Positions 32,790-42,501 are shown, numbered from the stretch's first letter. The stretch is DNA of 64,000 nt from Brevibacillus parabrevis (GCF_003710905.1 NZ_RHHV01000019.1:124001-188000), one strand, 5' to 3'. Translations and numbers: made by a program. Notes: generated by a model not told the origin, from the sequence alone.

Positions 32790-32920
32790 GCAAGGTTCCT
32801 CCACGAGTCGTTTGTTTGTCATCTGTTCTTGTCCACGTTTCGAAGGGGCGTGAGTATCCCTTTTGTTAGCTTATAATAAAATCAGGGGAAACATGTTAAA
32901 AATTTCACTTTGTCGCTGCA

Positions 32921-32948
32921 AAAAAACGCCAGGAGCACTGGCGTTTTT
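32921..32948 (-). terminator. Terminator of the flavin reductase-like gene
   Basis: AAAACGCCAG and CTGGCGTTTT form a perfect stem on a 5-base loop with A- and T-runs on both sides. Confidence 0.8.
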
Positions 32949-32962
32949 CTCAAAAAAGAACC

Positions 32963-33565
32963 TTATGTTTCCGAGCGGTACGTTTTGCCCAGCTCGTCTC
33001 CCAGCCCGAAGTAGTGACGGAAATTGTAGATCAACGGATTCCACGCCGCAGGATCGATATGATTCGTACCGAGCACAATTCGTCTGTCCGCATGCACGCG
33101 CTTGACCTCTGTTTCCACGATGGCAAAAAAGTCGGCGTAGTCGGGAATGCGGATGTTTTTCACGACTGCTTCCAGCTGGAGCGGGCAATTGCCGACCCGC
33201 TTTGGCCGCACAAGCTCCGACTCCAGAGCGAACAGGTCGGCAGCCTGGAACTTGTCCGCTTCGTGGCGAAAGCCCAGCTCCTGTTTGTACGCTGGCACCG
33301 GATTGCGGCCCGTCAGCGGGGCTAACGCTTCTACTTGCCGCCACATGGACGCTTCCGGCAAATTGATCACGCACTCTTTCGTGCGGCGCAAATTTTCCAG
33401 TCCTTGCGACCCGTATCCAAGCCCGAGAATCACATGATAGCCGAGCGCCCACGAGGAGGAGATGGGACTGATATTCGTCGTCCCGTCCTCGTTTTCGGTA
33501 GTTAACAAAACAACAGGTGTACCGTAGTACAAAATTTTTGGCTGGATCGCAACATGGCTCGTCAT
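32963..33565 (-). CDS. Flavin reductase-like FMN-binding protein
   Basis: A 200-residue protein of the flavin reductase/DIM6-NTAB split-barrel group. Diagnostic stretches are PVVLLTTENEDGTTNISPISSSWALG near the N-terminus, RTKECVINLPEASMW and the DFFAIVETEVKRVH segment. Likely binds FMN; the substrate is unknown. AAGGAGG precedes ATG 33563-33565. Single gene. Confidence 0.8.
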   Translation of the reverse strand: MTSHVAIQPKILYYGTPVVLLTTENEDGTTNISPISSSWALGYHVILGLGYGSQGLENLRRTKECVINLPEASMWRQVEALAPLTGRNPVPAYKQELGFRHEADKFQAADLFALESELVRPKRVGNCPLQLEAVVKNIRIPDYADFFAIVETEVKRVHADRRIVLGTNHIDPAAWNPLIYNFRHYFGLGDELGKTYRSET

Positions 33566-33659
33566 CGACGAAACCTCCTTCATACGAAAATAAACGCTTT
33601 ATGCATTCATTTTAGTAGAAGAACATTTCGATGGTTCTCGAAGTATGCTTGCAAGTCTC

Positions 33660-35387
33660 TTATACTTTGAATCGGCTGATCATATGTTGCAACTCTTCTG
33701 CCATGTTCGAGAGCGCAGTCGCGGAAGACGTAATTTCCTCCATCGCGGCGAGCTGCTCTTCTGTAGCCGCCGAGACGTTTTGCGTACCGTCTGCCGCAAT
33801 CTCGGACACTTCGCTGACCAGCTCGATTGCCTTGATGACTTGTTCGGAGTGCGCGGATACTTCCTGCGCTGCTGCGGACACATCCTGCATCTGATCCGCT
33901 ACAGACGTGATCGACATCTGGATTTGCCCGAAAGTCTCGCCTGCGTGGTGCACGACGAGAATCCCTTGCTGCACTTCCTTCGTTCCTGATTCCATCGATT
34001 CTACTGCCAGCTTTGTATCTGTCTGGATCGTTTTGATCAGTTGCGCGATCTGCTGCGCCGATTGGGACGACTGCTCTGCCAGCTTCCGCACTTCATCGGC
34101 AACGACCGCAAAGCCGCGCCCATGCTCTCCTGCCCTGGCAGCCTCGATAGCGGCATTGAGCGCAAGCAAGTTGGTTTGCTCCGCGATGCCTGTAATCACT
34201 TCGATAATTTGACCGATGGCTTGCGAATGGCTGCCCAGTCCATCGACTACACCTGCCAATTCGCGAATCGAATCGTGAATGGCGTTCATTTGCAAGACGG
34301 CGGCCTGAATGGACTGATTTCCTTCTCCCGCCATTGTCGCAACCTGAATAACCATGTTGGATGCCTGTTGGGCGTTCCCCGCGATATGACGAATGCCCCG
34401 GGACATATCGTCGATCGCCCGCGCTCCCTGCTCCACGCTTTTCACCTGGCGATCCGTACCGGCAGCGACTTCCTGCACCGTCACTGCAATCTGCTCTGTC
34501 GCCCGGCTTGTTTGCTCAGAGCTTGCCGTCAGCTCCTCCGCCGATGCGGCTACCTGCTCCGATGTGACGCTAACCTGACGGATTACGCCTTTGAGGCTGT
34601 CGGTCATCTCGTTGAAGGAATTGGCCAGATCGAGGATTTCGTCGCGGCTTTTGACAACCATTGGCTTCACCAGCAGATTTCCTCCTGCTACTTCCTTCAT
34701 TTCCGCAACCAGACGCAAAATCGGGCCACGAATGCTTCGCGTCAGCCAGAGGGCGAGAAGCAGACACCCTGCGACCGAGATGGCAAGCGTAATGAGATTA
34801 TCCCGTTTGAGCGCCTCGTACAGTTCGGCGCTTTCTCTTCCCGCGCGCTCCGTCCCCATTCTGTTGAACTCGATCATCGCATCGATGTACTTCTTGCGCT
34901 CGCCGAACAGCTCGCTCGCCTTTTTGCGCACATTGCCCAGCTCGGCCAGCTCCTCCGGCGTCGCCCCGCGCTTGACGTCCATCTTCTTTCCGATCTCCAC
35001 GTATTCCTTGTTGAAAATCTCGTACTTCTTCATGGTTTCTTTCAAACCATCGAAATTTTTCCGGTCTTCCTCGTTGTAAATCGTTTTTTCGTAACTGGTC
35101 AAAAGCCCGTCGATGTATACGAAGTGTTCATCAATTTGCCCAGCGTATTTGTTTTTTTCTGCAATCGTCTCCGCGTTGAGAATCGTCTGATCCAAGCCGT
35201 AGATCGTTTCCAGCGTGGAATTGATTTTCAAAATCTCTTCCATGCCCGGCTGCCAGACCGCTTTCATCTCTTCCACTTTGCTGTTCATTTGGCTCGTCTT
35301 GTATGTACTCATCGCTCCCATGTATGCGATTACAATGAGAATTAGTGCAAACGCGCTGCCGAGCTTTTTTCCGATCGTCCATCTCAT
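33660..35387 (-). CDS. Methyl-accepting chemotaxis protein
   Basis: A 575-residue chemoreceptor. An N-terminal helix (LGSAFALILIVIAYMGAMS) is followed by an extracellular four-helix-bundle sensor at about residues 30-190, a second helix (LITLAISVAGCLLLALWL), HAMP, and a long MCP signalling domain. Its hairpin tip EVITGIAEQTNLLALNAAIEAARAGEHGRGFAVVADEVRKLA is highly conserved; only its ends need be cited. The ligand is unknown. The ribosome binding site is weak. Confidence 0.93.
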   Translation of the reverse strand: MRWTIGKKLGSAFALILIVIAYMGAMSTYKTSQMNSKVEEMKAVWQPGMEEILKINSTLETIYGLDQTILNAETIAEKNKYAGQIDEHFVYIDGLLTSYEKTIYNEEDRKNFDGLKETMKKYEIFNKEYVEIGKKMDVKRGATPEELAELGNVRKKASELFGERKKYIDAMIEFNRMGTERAGRESAELYEALKRDNLITLAISVAGCLLLALWLTRSIRGPILRLVAEMKEVAGGNLLVKPMVVKSRDEILDLANSFNEMTDSLKGVIRQVSVTSEQVAASAEELTASSEQTSRATEQIAVTVQEVAAGTDRQVKSVEQGARAIDDMSRGIRHIAGNAQQASNMVIQVATMAGEGNQSIQAAVLQMNAIHDSIRELAGVVDGLGSHSQAIGQIIEVITGIAEQTNLLALNAAIEAARAGEHGRGFAVVADEVRKLAEQSSQSAQQIAQLIKTIQTDTKLAVESMESGTKEVQQGILVVHHAGETFGQIQMSITSVADQMQDVSAAAQEVSAHSEQVIKAIELVSEVSEIAADGTQNVSAATEEQLAAMEEITSSATALSNMAEELQHMISRFKV

Positions 35388-35625
35388 AAAAACACCACTT
35401 TTCTTGACGTTGTATGATCTCGTTATGACCCTATTCCCGTTTGAATTTCGGGGTAAACATGTCCGTTCAAATTGTACCCGCTCTGACACAAAAACGGAAC
35501 GCGAAATTTGGAAAAGAATATTGTCTGAATCGTCTTTTTATTGCCGCTATGAAAACACAAGCTCTATATTATAATGGATGAAAAGCAAAAGCTCGTCGGT
35601 CAGATTCACAGAGGAGGAGAACTTT

Positions 35626-36762
35626 ATGCAAACATACGAGGTGATTATCGTCGGAGCTGGCTCAATGGGAATGGCGGCCGGGTACTATTTGGCCAAACGC
35701 GGGGTCAGCACGCTGATGATTGACGCTTTTGACCCGCCGCACACGATGGGCAGCCACCATGGAGATACCCGCATCATTCGCCACGCTTATGGAGAAGGCA
35801 AGCAGTATGTCCCTTTCGCCTTGCGGGCACAGGAGCTTTGGAGAGAGCTTGAGGAAGCTTCCGGGATGAAGCTGTTTTCCCAGACAGGTGTGCTTAGTGC
35901 TGGCGCGAAAGACTGCGCTTTTTTACAGGAAGTGCGGGAAAGTGCGGAGCGCTACTCCTTGCCGCTCGAAGTGCTCTCTGCCCGGGAAGTCCGGGAACGG
36001 TGGGCCGGGATCAACCTGCCTGACGATTTTTACGCCTGTTTGGAACCTGCTTCCGGATATTTGTACTCGGAAAATTGCATTCGCGCCTACCGCGATCTCG
36101 CCGTAGCTTCCGGCGCCGAACTGCTTGTCCACACCAAAGTGACCAGCTTGCAGACGGATCAAGAAGACGTGATCGTGCATACAGACTCGCAGAGCTACCG
36201 CGGGAAAAAGTTGCTCGTTTCCGCCGGAGCCTGGAACTCACCCTTGCTGCACTCGCTCGGCTTGTCTGTTCCGCTTGTGCCCACGCGCAAAACCGTGGCC
36301 TGGTTCGGAGCGGAAGAGAGCTTGTACAGCTCCGATCGCTTTCCTGCCTTTGTTTTTCAGCTCAGTGATTCTATCTACTACGGCTTCCCCAGCATCGATG
36401 GCAGCGGCGTCAAAATTGGCCGCCATGACGGCGGACAAGCTATCGACCCTGACACACTGGAGCGGACATTCGGCAGCTTTTTGTCTGATGAAGGGGATGT
36501 CCGGGGGTTTCTGGAGACGTACATGCCGCAAGCGGCGGGGGCGCTGCGCCAAGGCAGGGTCTGCATCTACACGATGACGCCGGACGAGCATTTTGTCATC
36601 GATCGTCATCCAGAGCATCCAGGCATCGTCTTTGCCGCAGGCTTTTCCGGTCACGGATTCAAATTCGCCAGCGCTGTAGGGGAGGCGACGAGCCAGCTGC
36701 TCCTCGACGGAACTTCCACGCTCGATCTGTCCATCTTTTCGCTCAGCCGCTTTTCTTCCTGA
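35626..36762 (+). CDS. N-methyl amino acid oxidase (sarcosine oxidase/SolA-like)
   Basis: A 378-residue FAD enzyme of the monomeric sarcosine oxidase/N-methyltryptophan oxidase family. The FAD motif IIVGAGSMGMAAGYYL opens the protein, followed by SHHGDTRIIRHAY as in MSOX. The covalent-flavin cysteine is present in RVCIYTMTPDEHFVIDRHP, and the C-terminal GFSGHGFKFA is conserved. Demethylation of N-methyl amino acids with release of hydrogen peroxide and formaldehyde is predicted. GAGGAGGAG precedes ATG 35626. The gene is single. Confidence 0.88.
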   Translation: MQTYEVIIVGAGSMGMAAGYYLAKRGVSTLMIDAFDPPHTMGSHHGDTRIIRHAYGEGKQYVPFALRAQELWRELEEASGMKLFSQTGVLSAGAKDCAFLQEVRESAERYSLPLEVLSAREVRERWAGINLPDDFYACLEPASGYLYSENCIRAYRDLAVASGAELLVHTKVTSLQTDQEDVIVHTDSQSYRGKKLLVSAGAWNSPLLHSLGLSVPLVPTRKTVAWFGAEESLYSSDRFPAFVFQLSDSIYYGFPSIDGSGVKIGRHDGGQAIDPDTLERTFGSFLSDEGDVRGFLETYMPQAAGALRQGRVCIYTMTPDEHFVIDRHPEHPGIVFAAGFSGHGFKFASAVGEATSQLLLDGTSTLDLSIFSLSRFSS

Positions 36763-36770
36763 CGATCAAC

Positions 36771-36808
36771 AAAAAGCCTCTCGCCATGTTAGCGGCCGGA
36801 GGCTTTTT
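36771..36808. terminator. Bidirectional terminator
   Basis: AAAAAGCCTC (36771-36780) and GAGGCTTTTT (36799-36808) are a perfect inverted repeat between the converging oxidase and tgl genes. Confidence 0.85.
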
Positions 36809-36811
36809 CGT

Positions 36812-37642
36812 TCACCATTCCCAAAAGAGCGAACCGATGCGAGCTGTGATCCGACTGCTCATCTCCATGGCTTGCTGTTCGAAGCGAACCTGCGGGCGCT
36901 TGTTGTCATACGGGAACAAATAGGCAAAGCCCGGGCGCGTCGCTTGCGGCACCAAATAAGCCGACCTGGTAGCGCCATACCTGCGCTGTTCATTCAAAAA
37001 CTCGATCATCGATTCCGCGTCGCGGATTCCCGCACCGTGTCCATAGTACATCCCTCGGCCGAGATCAACGGCGTTTTCTCCCTGCCACTGCGGCTTATCG
37101 GGATTGTGGTCGGGATTGGCAAAATACAAAATATCGCCGGGCAAAAAGGTGGTCGTCCTCGTCGTTCGCAAGTCCAAATCCTGGTCATAGCGCCAGTCAT
37201 AGAGCAGGATGTCTGCAAACATTCGCTCGAAGTCTTCCCGCCGGATCGACTGGAGCACGGCGTGATACAAAATGATGACCATCGCCGTCGCGCACTCTGT
37301 CGCGTATTTTCGCCCTTCCTGAAAAATGTTGATAATCCCTTGCGATGGCGGGACGCCCGTCCGCAGACGGAATCCGCCAAGCTCGGTTCGATCCCAGTAG
37401 ACGGGATTCGCCCGTGAATTTTCAAACGTGGAAAAGGCAATTCCGCTCTCGTACAGCGCGATGGCTGACCGCACCAAATGATCTCTCATCTTCAGCTCGA
37501 ACTGAAGCAATTCCGGCGACGGGTAGACAAATTCCTCCCCGCTCGCAGCCATCCGCTGCACGACTTCTCTCTGTACCCGGTTCAATCCCCATTCGTCTGC
37601 CAAAACGGCAGGGTTGGCCTGTCTGCCGCTGATGATTAACAT
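36812..37642 (-). CDS. tgl: Spore coat protein-glutamine gamma-glutamyltransferase
   Basis: A 276-residue Tgl-type transglutaminase that cross-links spore coat proteins through glutamine-lysine bonds. The catalytic cysteine is C117 in ATECATAMVIILYH. Other family marks are YWDRTELGGFRLR, ILLYDWRYDQDL, GDILYFANPDHNP and YFGHG-like YYGHGAGI. About 30 residues longer than Bacillus subtilis Tgl, mainly at the end. GGAGG is six bases before ATG 37642. Its presence marks a spore former. Confidence 0.93.
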   Translation of the reverse strand: MLIISGRQANPAVLADEWGLNRVQREVVQRMAASGEEFVYPSPELLQFELKMRDHLVRSAIALYESGIAFSTFENSRANPVYWDRTELGGFRLRTGVPPSQGIINIFQEGRKYATECATAMVIILYHAVLQSIRREDFERMFADILLYDWRYDQDLDLRTTRTTTFLPGDILYFANPDHNPDKPQWQGENAVDLGRGMYYGHGAGIRDAESMIEFLNEQRRYGATRSAYLVPQATRPGFAYLFPYDNKRPQVRFEQQAMEMSSRITARIGSLFWEW

Positions 37643-37703
37643 GGGCAACCTCCTCTACACACACTGTCCTTCGTATGTGTATGCAGTCGCCCATGTCCAT
37701 GTG

Positions 37704-38615
37704 TCAGCCTCTTGCCTGCTCCAGCACTCCTGCCGCTTTGGCCGGGACATGCTTGAGCTTGGAAAACAGGTAGCACCCGACGATGACAATGACGCTGCCC
37801 AGAAGCTGGAGCAAGCTCATCGTCTCGCCCAGCAACAGAAAAGCGAGGATCGCGGTGAACACCGGATTAAAGTTGAGGAACATGCCTGCCGAGGTCGCCC
37901 CGACTTTTTGCACCCCGACATTCCACATGACCATGCTGACGACTGTCGCCAGTACCCCGACGTAAAACAGCGACAGCCAAAAGGTCCAGTCCGTACGCTC
38001 GACAGTGAATGTCGTTGCGTTAAAGGGCAGCATCAGCATAACGCCAAATAGCCCCGAATACAGGGTAGACATCATCGGCGAAACGGTTTTCATCGCCCAG
38101 CGTCCGCAGACGGAGTAAATCCCCCACATCGCAACGGCAGCGAGCATCCACAAATCGCCTGTGTTGAAATGCAGTTGCGACAAATGGGCAAAGTCGCCTT
38201 TGCACAGGACGACGAGCACCCCCGCGAAAGAAATCAGCATGGCGACGATTTGCAACAGACGAATTTTTTCTTTCACCAGCAAAAAAGAAAAAATGGCGAT
38301 CGAAACCGGATTGAGCGTGGACAAAAGCCCGACGTTGGTCGCATCCGTCCGCTCCAGTGCCCAGAACATGAACAAGTTGAACAGAGCTACACCCGTAACG
38401 CCCATCAAAATCAAGGGGATAAGCGACTGACGCGAGGGCAGAATCCGCTTTTCGCGAATCCAGACCACTGGCAGCAAACAGGCTACGGCGATCAGCCAGC
38501 GCAAGTTGGTCAAGGTCAAGGATGACGCATGTCCCACCAAAAATTTACCGACGACAAAATTGCCTCCCCAAAGGAAGCTGGTACAAAGTAACAATCCGAC
38601 GTATAAAGGTCTCAT
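37704..38615 (-). CDS. EamA/DMT-superfamily exporter
   Basis: A 303-residue, ten-helix drug/metabolite transporter with two EamA repeats (FLWGGNFVVGKFLVGHAS at the start of the first, AAVAMWGIYSVCGRWAM at the start of the second). Members export amino acids or metabolites; the substrate is unknown. AGGAGGCAG is upstream of the ATG. Single gene between tgl and a GNAT gene. Confidence 0.87.
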   Translation of the reverse strand: MRPLYVGLLLCTSFLWGGNFVVGKFLVGHASSLTLTNLRWLIAVACLLPVVWIREKRILPSRQSLIPLILMGVTGVALFNLFMFWALERTDATNVGLLSTLNPVSIAIFSFLLVKEKIRLLQIVAMLISFAGVLVVLCKGDFAHLSQLHFNTGDLWMLAAVAMWGIYSVCGRWAMKTVSPMMSTLYSGLFGVMLMLPFNATTFTVERTDWTFWLSLFYVGVLATVVSMVMWNVGVQKVGATSAGMFLNFNPVFTAILAFLLLGETMSLLQLLGSVIVIVGCYLFSKLKHVPAKAAGVLEQARG

Positions 38616-38658
38616 GATTCATGCTGCCTCCTGCCTAGCTGTCTAAACCCGCCCTCTA

Positions 38659-39099
38659 TCATACACCTTTCTCGTCAGATTTGGGGGCATCGATCCATTT
38701 TTCCATGAAAATCAGCTCGTCAGCGGTAAAGCCCAGCTGTCTGTAAAAAGCTTGCACACCGCTGTTTTCCGGCTCGATCAACAGGTTGATTTTCTCACAG
38801 CCTACGTTCGCCAGCCGCCGTTCCAGCTCTTGCATGAGACGGCTGCCCAGTGCCTGTCCCTGATAAGCCGGATCGACTGCCAGGTGATTGACCCAGCCGC
38901 GCCGCCCGTCGTAGCTGCCCATTACCGCCCCCGCGAGCTGTCCTGCCTCGTTGATGGCTACCAGAAACAGCTCCGGGTCGCGCTCCAGCTTGTGCCGCAA
39001 TCCCTCCAGCGAATCCGAGCGGGACAGCGCCAGCCCTGCCCGCTGCCAAAGCTCGACGACCTCTTCATACTGCTCCAATGAAAATGACTGTAGTTTCAT
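38659..39099 (-). CDS. GNAT N-acetyltransferase
   Basis: A 146-residue GNAT protein. The acetyl-CoA-binding stretch is VDPAYQGQALGSRLMQELERR, preceded by GAVMGSYDGRRGWVNHLAV and followed by NSGVQAFYRQLGF. The YpeA/RimI-like length and layout do not identify the substrate. AAAAGGTGA precedes the ATG. Confidence 0.82.
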   Translation of the reverse strand: MKLQSFSLEQYEEVVELWQRAGLALSRSDSLEGLRHKLERDPELFLVAINEAGQLAGAVMGSYDGRRGWVNHLAVDPAYQGQALGSRLMQELERRLANVGCEKINLLIEPENSGVQAFYRQLGFTADELIFMEKWIDAPKSDEKGV

Positions 39100-39159
39100 A
39101 GCGCGTCACCTTTTGTATTTTTATAAATTTATATTAATATTTATACGATTATACGCGTG

Positions 39160-39185
39160 AAAAAGGAGCTTGCCAAGAAGCTCCT
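39160..39185 (-). terminator. Terminator of the cidAB-like operon
   Basis: On the minus strand AGGAGCTT and AAGCTCCT form a stem with a 6-base loop, followed by a T-run, 15 bases after the lrgB/cidB-like stop. Confidence 0.8.
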
Positions 39186-39199
39186 CATTCTCCATGCCG

Positions 39200-39898
39200 T
39201 TATACCGCAAACCACGACATGATCAAAGGCATCAATGTAAATGCCCACACGACGGTAATCATCGCCCCGGCTATGACGGCCAAAGTAGCGCTGCTGCCTT
39301 CCGTGTCGCCGCGTTCGAACGCTTTGACCATCCCCAGCATGTGCGCTCCCATGCCGTACATCAAGCCAATCGAGACGGGATGGCGCAGCTTCATTCTTTT
39401 AATGACCCACGGTGCCAGAAACACTCCGGCAAAGCTCGTCAGCATCCCGAACACGGCTGTCATCGTCGGCATGCCGCCAATCGCTTCCGATACACTGAGC
39501 GCAATCGGCAACGTAATCGAGCGGGGAATGACGCTGATCGCCGCCGATTGGCCCAATCCGACCAGCATGGCGGTAGACACGCCCGCGAGAATCGCAATCA
39601 GCGAGCCAGTCGCCAAGCTCAGCAAGATCATTCTTCTGTGAGCCATCAAAATCGCCCAGTTCCGGTAGAGCGGCACTGCGAAAGCGACTGTCACCACGCC
39701 CATCATCTCGCTAATCCAGGAAGTCGCCTGGCTGTACTCGACGTAAGGCACGCCTGCCACGAGCAGAAACACAATCATCGCCGCCGGAGCGAGCACGGCT
39801 GGTGAAAACAGCAAGCTCGGCCGCTTTTTGTTCAGCCGCTTCGCTGCGTAAAAGAACAGGATGGTCAGCAGGACGCTACACGTTTTCAACAGGATCAA
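39200..39898 (-). CDS. LrgB/CidB-family membrane protein
   Basis: A 232-residue LrgB-family protein, a partner of holin-like LrgA/CidA proteins. These were first linked to control of murein hydrolase release and are now associated with pyruvate or overflow-metabolite transport. Multiple helices and the conserved SVIPRSITLPIALSVSEAIGG segment are visible. TTG at 39898 is supported by GAGGTGA; the start lies inside the cidA-like gene. With the LysR gene upstream it fits a cidABR arrangement. Confidence 0.87.
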   Translation of the reverse strand: MILLKTCSVLLTILFFYAAKRLNKKRPSLLFSPAVLAPAAMIVFLLVAGVPYVEYSQATSWISEMMGVVTVAFAVPLYRNWAILMAHRRMILLSLATGSLIAILAGVSTAMLVGLGQSAAISVIPRSITLPIALSVSEAIGGMPTMTAVFGMLTSFAGVFLAPWVIKRMKLRHPVSIGLMYGMGAHMLGMVKAFERGDTEGSSATLAVIAGAMITVVWAFTLMPLIMSWFAV

Positions 39899-40265
39899 GC
39901 TGCTTCACCTCACCACGTTTGAACAACCGCTCAGCAACAACGCCTGTCGAAACCATCACCAGCGCGCATCCGCTGACGACGACGATCAACACGAGCAATC
40001 CTTTTCCTCCGAGCAGCCAAGGATACTGCATCATGCCGACGAGCGAAGGAACGAAAAACAAGATCATTTGCGAAAACAAAAGGGTGGCTCCCGCCTCGAC
40101 CCACTTCAGACGCACCCAGCCATTATGCAGACAAATGAACAAAAGCAAAAGCCCGATCAAGCTGCCGGGCACAGGAATAGGCAAAAACGAAGCGATTCCT
40201 TTTCCCACCCAGGTAAATCCAAACAACAGCAAAACTTGCCCAAAGAGCAAGAACCATTTTTTCAT
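39876..40265 (-). CDS. LrgA/CidA-family holin-like protein
   Basis: A 129-residue four-helix membrane protein with the LrgA/CidA core LPIPVPGSLIGLLLLF and LFFVPSLVGMM. It is the first gene of a two-gene operon and overlaps the lrgB-like gene by 23 bases. CGGAGTGG precedes ATG 40265. The LysR regulator gene, 98 bases upstream on the same strand, suggests the CidA branch rather than LrgA. Confidence 0.87.
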   Translation of the reverse strand: MKKWFLLFGQVLLLFGFTWVGKGIASFLPIPVPGSLIGLLLLFICLHNGWVRLKWVEAGATLLFSQMILFFVPSLVGMMQYPWLLGGKGLLVLIVVVSGCALVMVSTGVVAERLFKRGEVKQLDPVENV

Positions 40266-40363
40266 CGAGACCACTCCGGTTCCTTCATGTTGGTACCTTC
40301 ATTCTAAAGCGTCCCGATTCCATTCGTACAATACATATATATCATGATTTCTATTCCATTTGG

Positions 40364-41248
40364 TTATGGTGATAAATGCTGCTTCACGAAGTCGATAAAA
40401 GCCCGTGTCGCATGGGACAAATAGCTGTCTTTCCGATAGATTAAGGCGTATTGCCAATCAATCACGGGCGACGCGATGTTCACTGTATGCAGCTGGCTAT
40501 TGTTCAGGCGTCTCACAATCGAACGCGGCAGCAAGGAAATCCCCAGCTGTGTCGCTACCATTTCCCCGACAAAATCCCACAGGGAACTCATATACGCCAC
40601 TTTCGGTTCAAAGCCGCTCTTCATGCACGCCTGGCGAACCACATCATGAATGGCGTACTCCTCGGTGAACAAAATAAAGTCCTCGTCTTTCAACTGCGCC
40701 AAATTTACCTCATCCATCCCCGCCAGCCAATGCTTTTGATGAGCAATCGCGACGACGTCTTCGGACACTAATGGGACAGCGGCAAATTTCTCCGCATCTG
40801 TCGGCAAAACGGTCAGTCCGAGATCGACACTTCCCTGCTCCACCTGAACTTCCAGCAGCTTCGCACTGTACTCCTTCATTTCGATATCGATGCCCGGATA
40901 TTGTTTTTTGAACAGGGCGATGACATTTGGCAGCAAAAAGGAGCCTACCGTCGGCATCATGCCCATTTTTACCCGCCCACGCTCGACATTGCGAATCTCG
41001 GCTATGGACGAGGACATTCCTTCCATCAGTTGAAGCACTTTTGTCGCATAGCCGTACACCAGCTCTCCCGCCTCGGTCAGCTCCATTTTCCGCTCCGAGC
41101 GATCCAGCAAAACGACGCCAAGCTCCTCCTCCAGCGCCTTCATCATCTTGCTGATAGATGGCTGAGAGACGTGAAGGGCATTGGCTGCTTTTGTAAAATT
41201 TCTTTGTTTGGCTACTTCCACAAAGTATTGCAGTTGTCGAATATCCAT
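40364..41248 (-). CDS. LysR-family regulator, CidR-like
   Basis: A 294-residue LysR regulator. The helix-turn-helix lies in residues 1-60 (RNFTKAANALHVSQPSISKMMKALEEELG is its core) and the remainder is a type-2 periplasmic-binding fold. Position next to cidAB and the FYVEVAKQRNF-type start suggest a CidR/YwbI role, responding to acetate or pyruvate. It is on the same strand as cidAB, not divergent as in Bacillus subtilis. GTGGAGGCAG precedes the ATG. Confidence 0.83.
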   Translation of the reverse strand: MDIRQLQYFVEVAKQRNFTKAANALHVSQPSISKMMKALEEELGVVLLDRSERKMELTEAGELVYGYATKVLQLMEGMSSSIAEIRNVERGRVKMGMMPTVGSFLLPNVIALFKKQYPGIDIEMKEYSAKLLEVQVEQGSVDLGLTVLPTDAEKFAAVPLVSEDVVAIAHQKHWLAGMDEVNLAQLKDEDFILFTEEYAIHDVVRQACMKSGFEPKVAYMSSLWDFVGEMVATQLGISLLPRSIVRRLNNSQLHTVNIASPVIDWQYALIYRKDSYLSHATRAFIDFVKQHLSP

Positions 41249-41318
41249 CCGCTGCCTCCACGCGATCCGTTCGTTCGATCCTTGTTTATGTACAGCTTAC
41301 CACAGGTGGCGAATCCAT

Positions 41319-41352
41319 GAAAAAAAACCAGGACGCGCTTGGCGCCCTGGCT
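41319..41352 (-). terminator. Terminator of the Ig-like protein gene
   Basis: On the minus strand CCAGGGCGCC and GCGTCCTGG form a GC-rich stem with one bulge, followed by eight T's. Confidence 0.8.
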
Positions 41353-41364
41353 GCTTTGCCTGCT

Positions 41365-42501
41365 TTATTTTACAGTGACCTGAACCGTCAGCATCTTGCC
41401 GCCGTATGTAGCGACAATCGTCGTGCGGCCTGCTGCAAGAGCTGTAAGCTTGCCTCCTGCCACAGTTACCACGCGCTTGTCTGCGCTCATCCATTCCGCT
41501 TCAGCCGTTACATTGGCCTTCGTCTTGTCCGAGTAGATGGCAGCCACTTGCACATCCTTGGATTCGTTGACTTTCAGTTGAAGCTGTTTTGCGCTAAGCT
41601 CCAGTCGGGAGATAACCGCAGCCTCGACCGGAATCGCGATGGTCTTCCCGCCGTAAGTAGCGGTAATTTTGGCTTTGCCTGATCCGGTAACAGTGACCAC
41701 ACCGTTTTCGACCGTTGCTACCTTCACGTTGTCAGACGCCCACTTCGCTTTGCTTGTGACGTCTGTCTTTTCTTTGTTGCTCATTACAGCCGTGAGTTTG
41801 ACCGCCTGCGAGAAGCCAGGGCGTGTATACAGCTTTTTCTGATCGGCTTCCAGCGTGGAAACGATGTCTACCTCTACCGGAATGACCACGTTTTTGCCGC
41901 CGTATACTACTTTGATTTTCGTTTTGCCGGAGGAGATAGCCGTCACCAGTCCGTTGGCCACTGTCGCGATCTGTGGATCGGCGCTCGTCCATTCTGCCCC
42001 TGTCGTTATATTCGCTGTCGACTTGTCCGAATACGTAGCGGTTGCCGCGATTTGCTTGGCAGCTCCCGATTTTAACACAAGCTTTTTCTGGTCGGCAACG
42101 AGCTTCGTGATCACTTCTACTTCTGTCGTCACAGTTACGAATTTGCCGCCGTAGCTGGCTTTTACTTTTGCCGTTCCGCTGCCTGTCGCTCGCAAAAGTC
42201 CCGCTTCTACCGCCACGATGCTGCTATTGGACGTGGACCACTCCGCTTTGTGCGTCACATCTTCCGTCGTCTTGTCCGCATACTGCGCGATCACGCTCAA
42301 CTGCTGTATACCGTCTTTTTTCAACCGGACCGTCTTGTCCTTGATCGTCAGCTTCGACAGTTTCTTGGTCTGATTGGCTGTTGTCTCTGCTTTTGCCATC
42401 TCAGTTACAGGACTGATGCCGGAAAGAATCGTTCCGACTGTCAGGGCAAACGTCAGCAAAACCTTTTGCCAGCCGCGCATGTACGTGCTTTTCTTCGCCA
42501 C
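41365..42501 (-). CDS. Secreted protein with four bacterial Ig-like (BIG2) repeats
   Basis: A 378-residue extracellular protein. The signal peptide VLLTFALTVGTILSGISPV precedes a probable AKA cleavage site near residue 40. Four BIG2-like domains of about 82 residues follow, each with a W-S-x-D/N-x-x-x-A-T-V core and a final GxGxAKxxAxYGGK strand. No LPXTG motif, S-layer or catalytic domain is present. GTG at 42499-42501 follows AAGGAGAG. It may act as a surface or matrix adhesin; partner unknown. Confidence 0.85.
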   Translation of the reverse strand: MAKKSTYMRGWQKVLLTFALTVGTILSGISPVTEMAKAETTANQTKKLSKLTIKDKTVRLKKDGIQQLSVIAQYADKTTEDVTHKAEWSTSNSSIVAVEAGLLRATGSGTAKVKASYGGKFVTVTTEVEVITKLVADQKKLVLKSGAAKQIAATATYSDKSTANITTGAEWTSADPQIATVANGLVTAISSGKTKIKVVYGGKNVVIPVEVDIVSTLEADQKKLYTRPGFSQAVKLTAVMSNKEKTDVTSKAKWASDNVKVATVENGVVTVTGSGKAKITATYGGKTIAIPVEAAVISRLELSAKQLQLKVNESKDVQVAAIYSDKTKANVTAEAEWMSADKRVVTVAGGKLTALAAGRTTIVATYGGKMLTVQVTVK

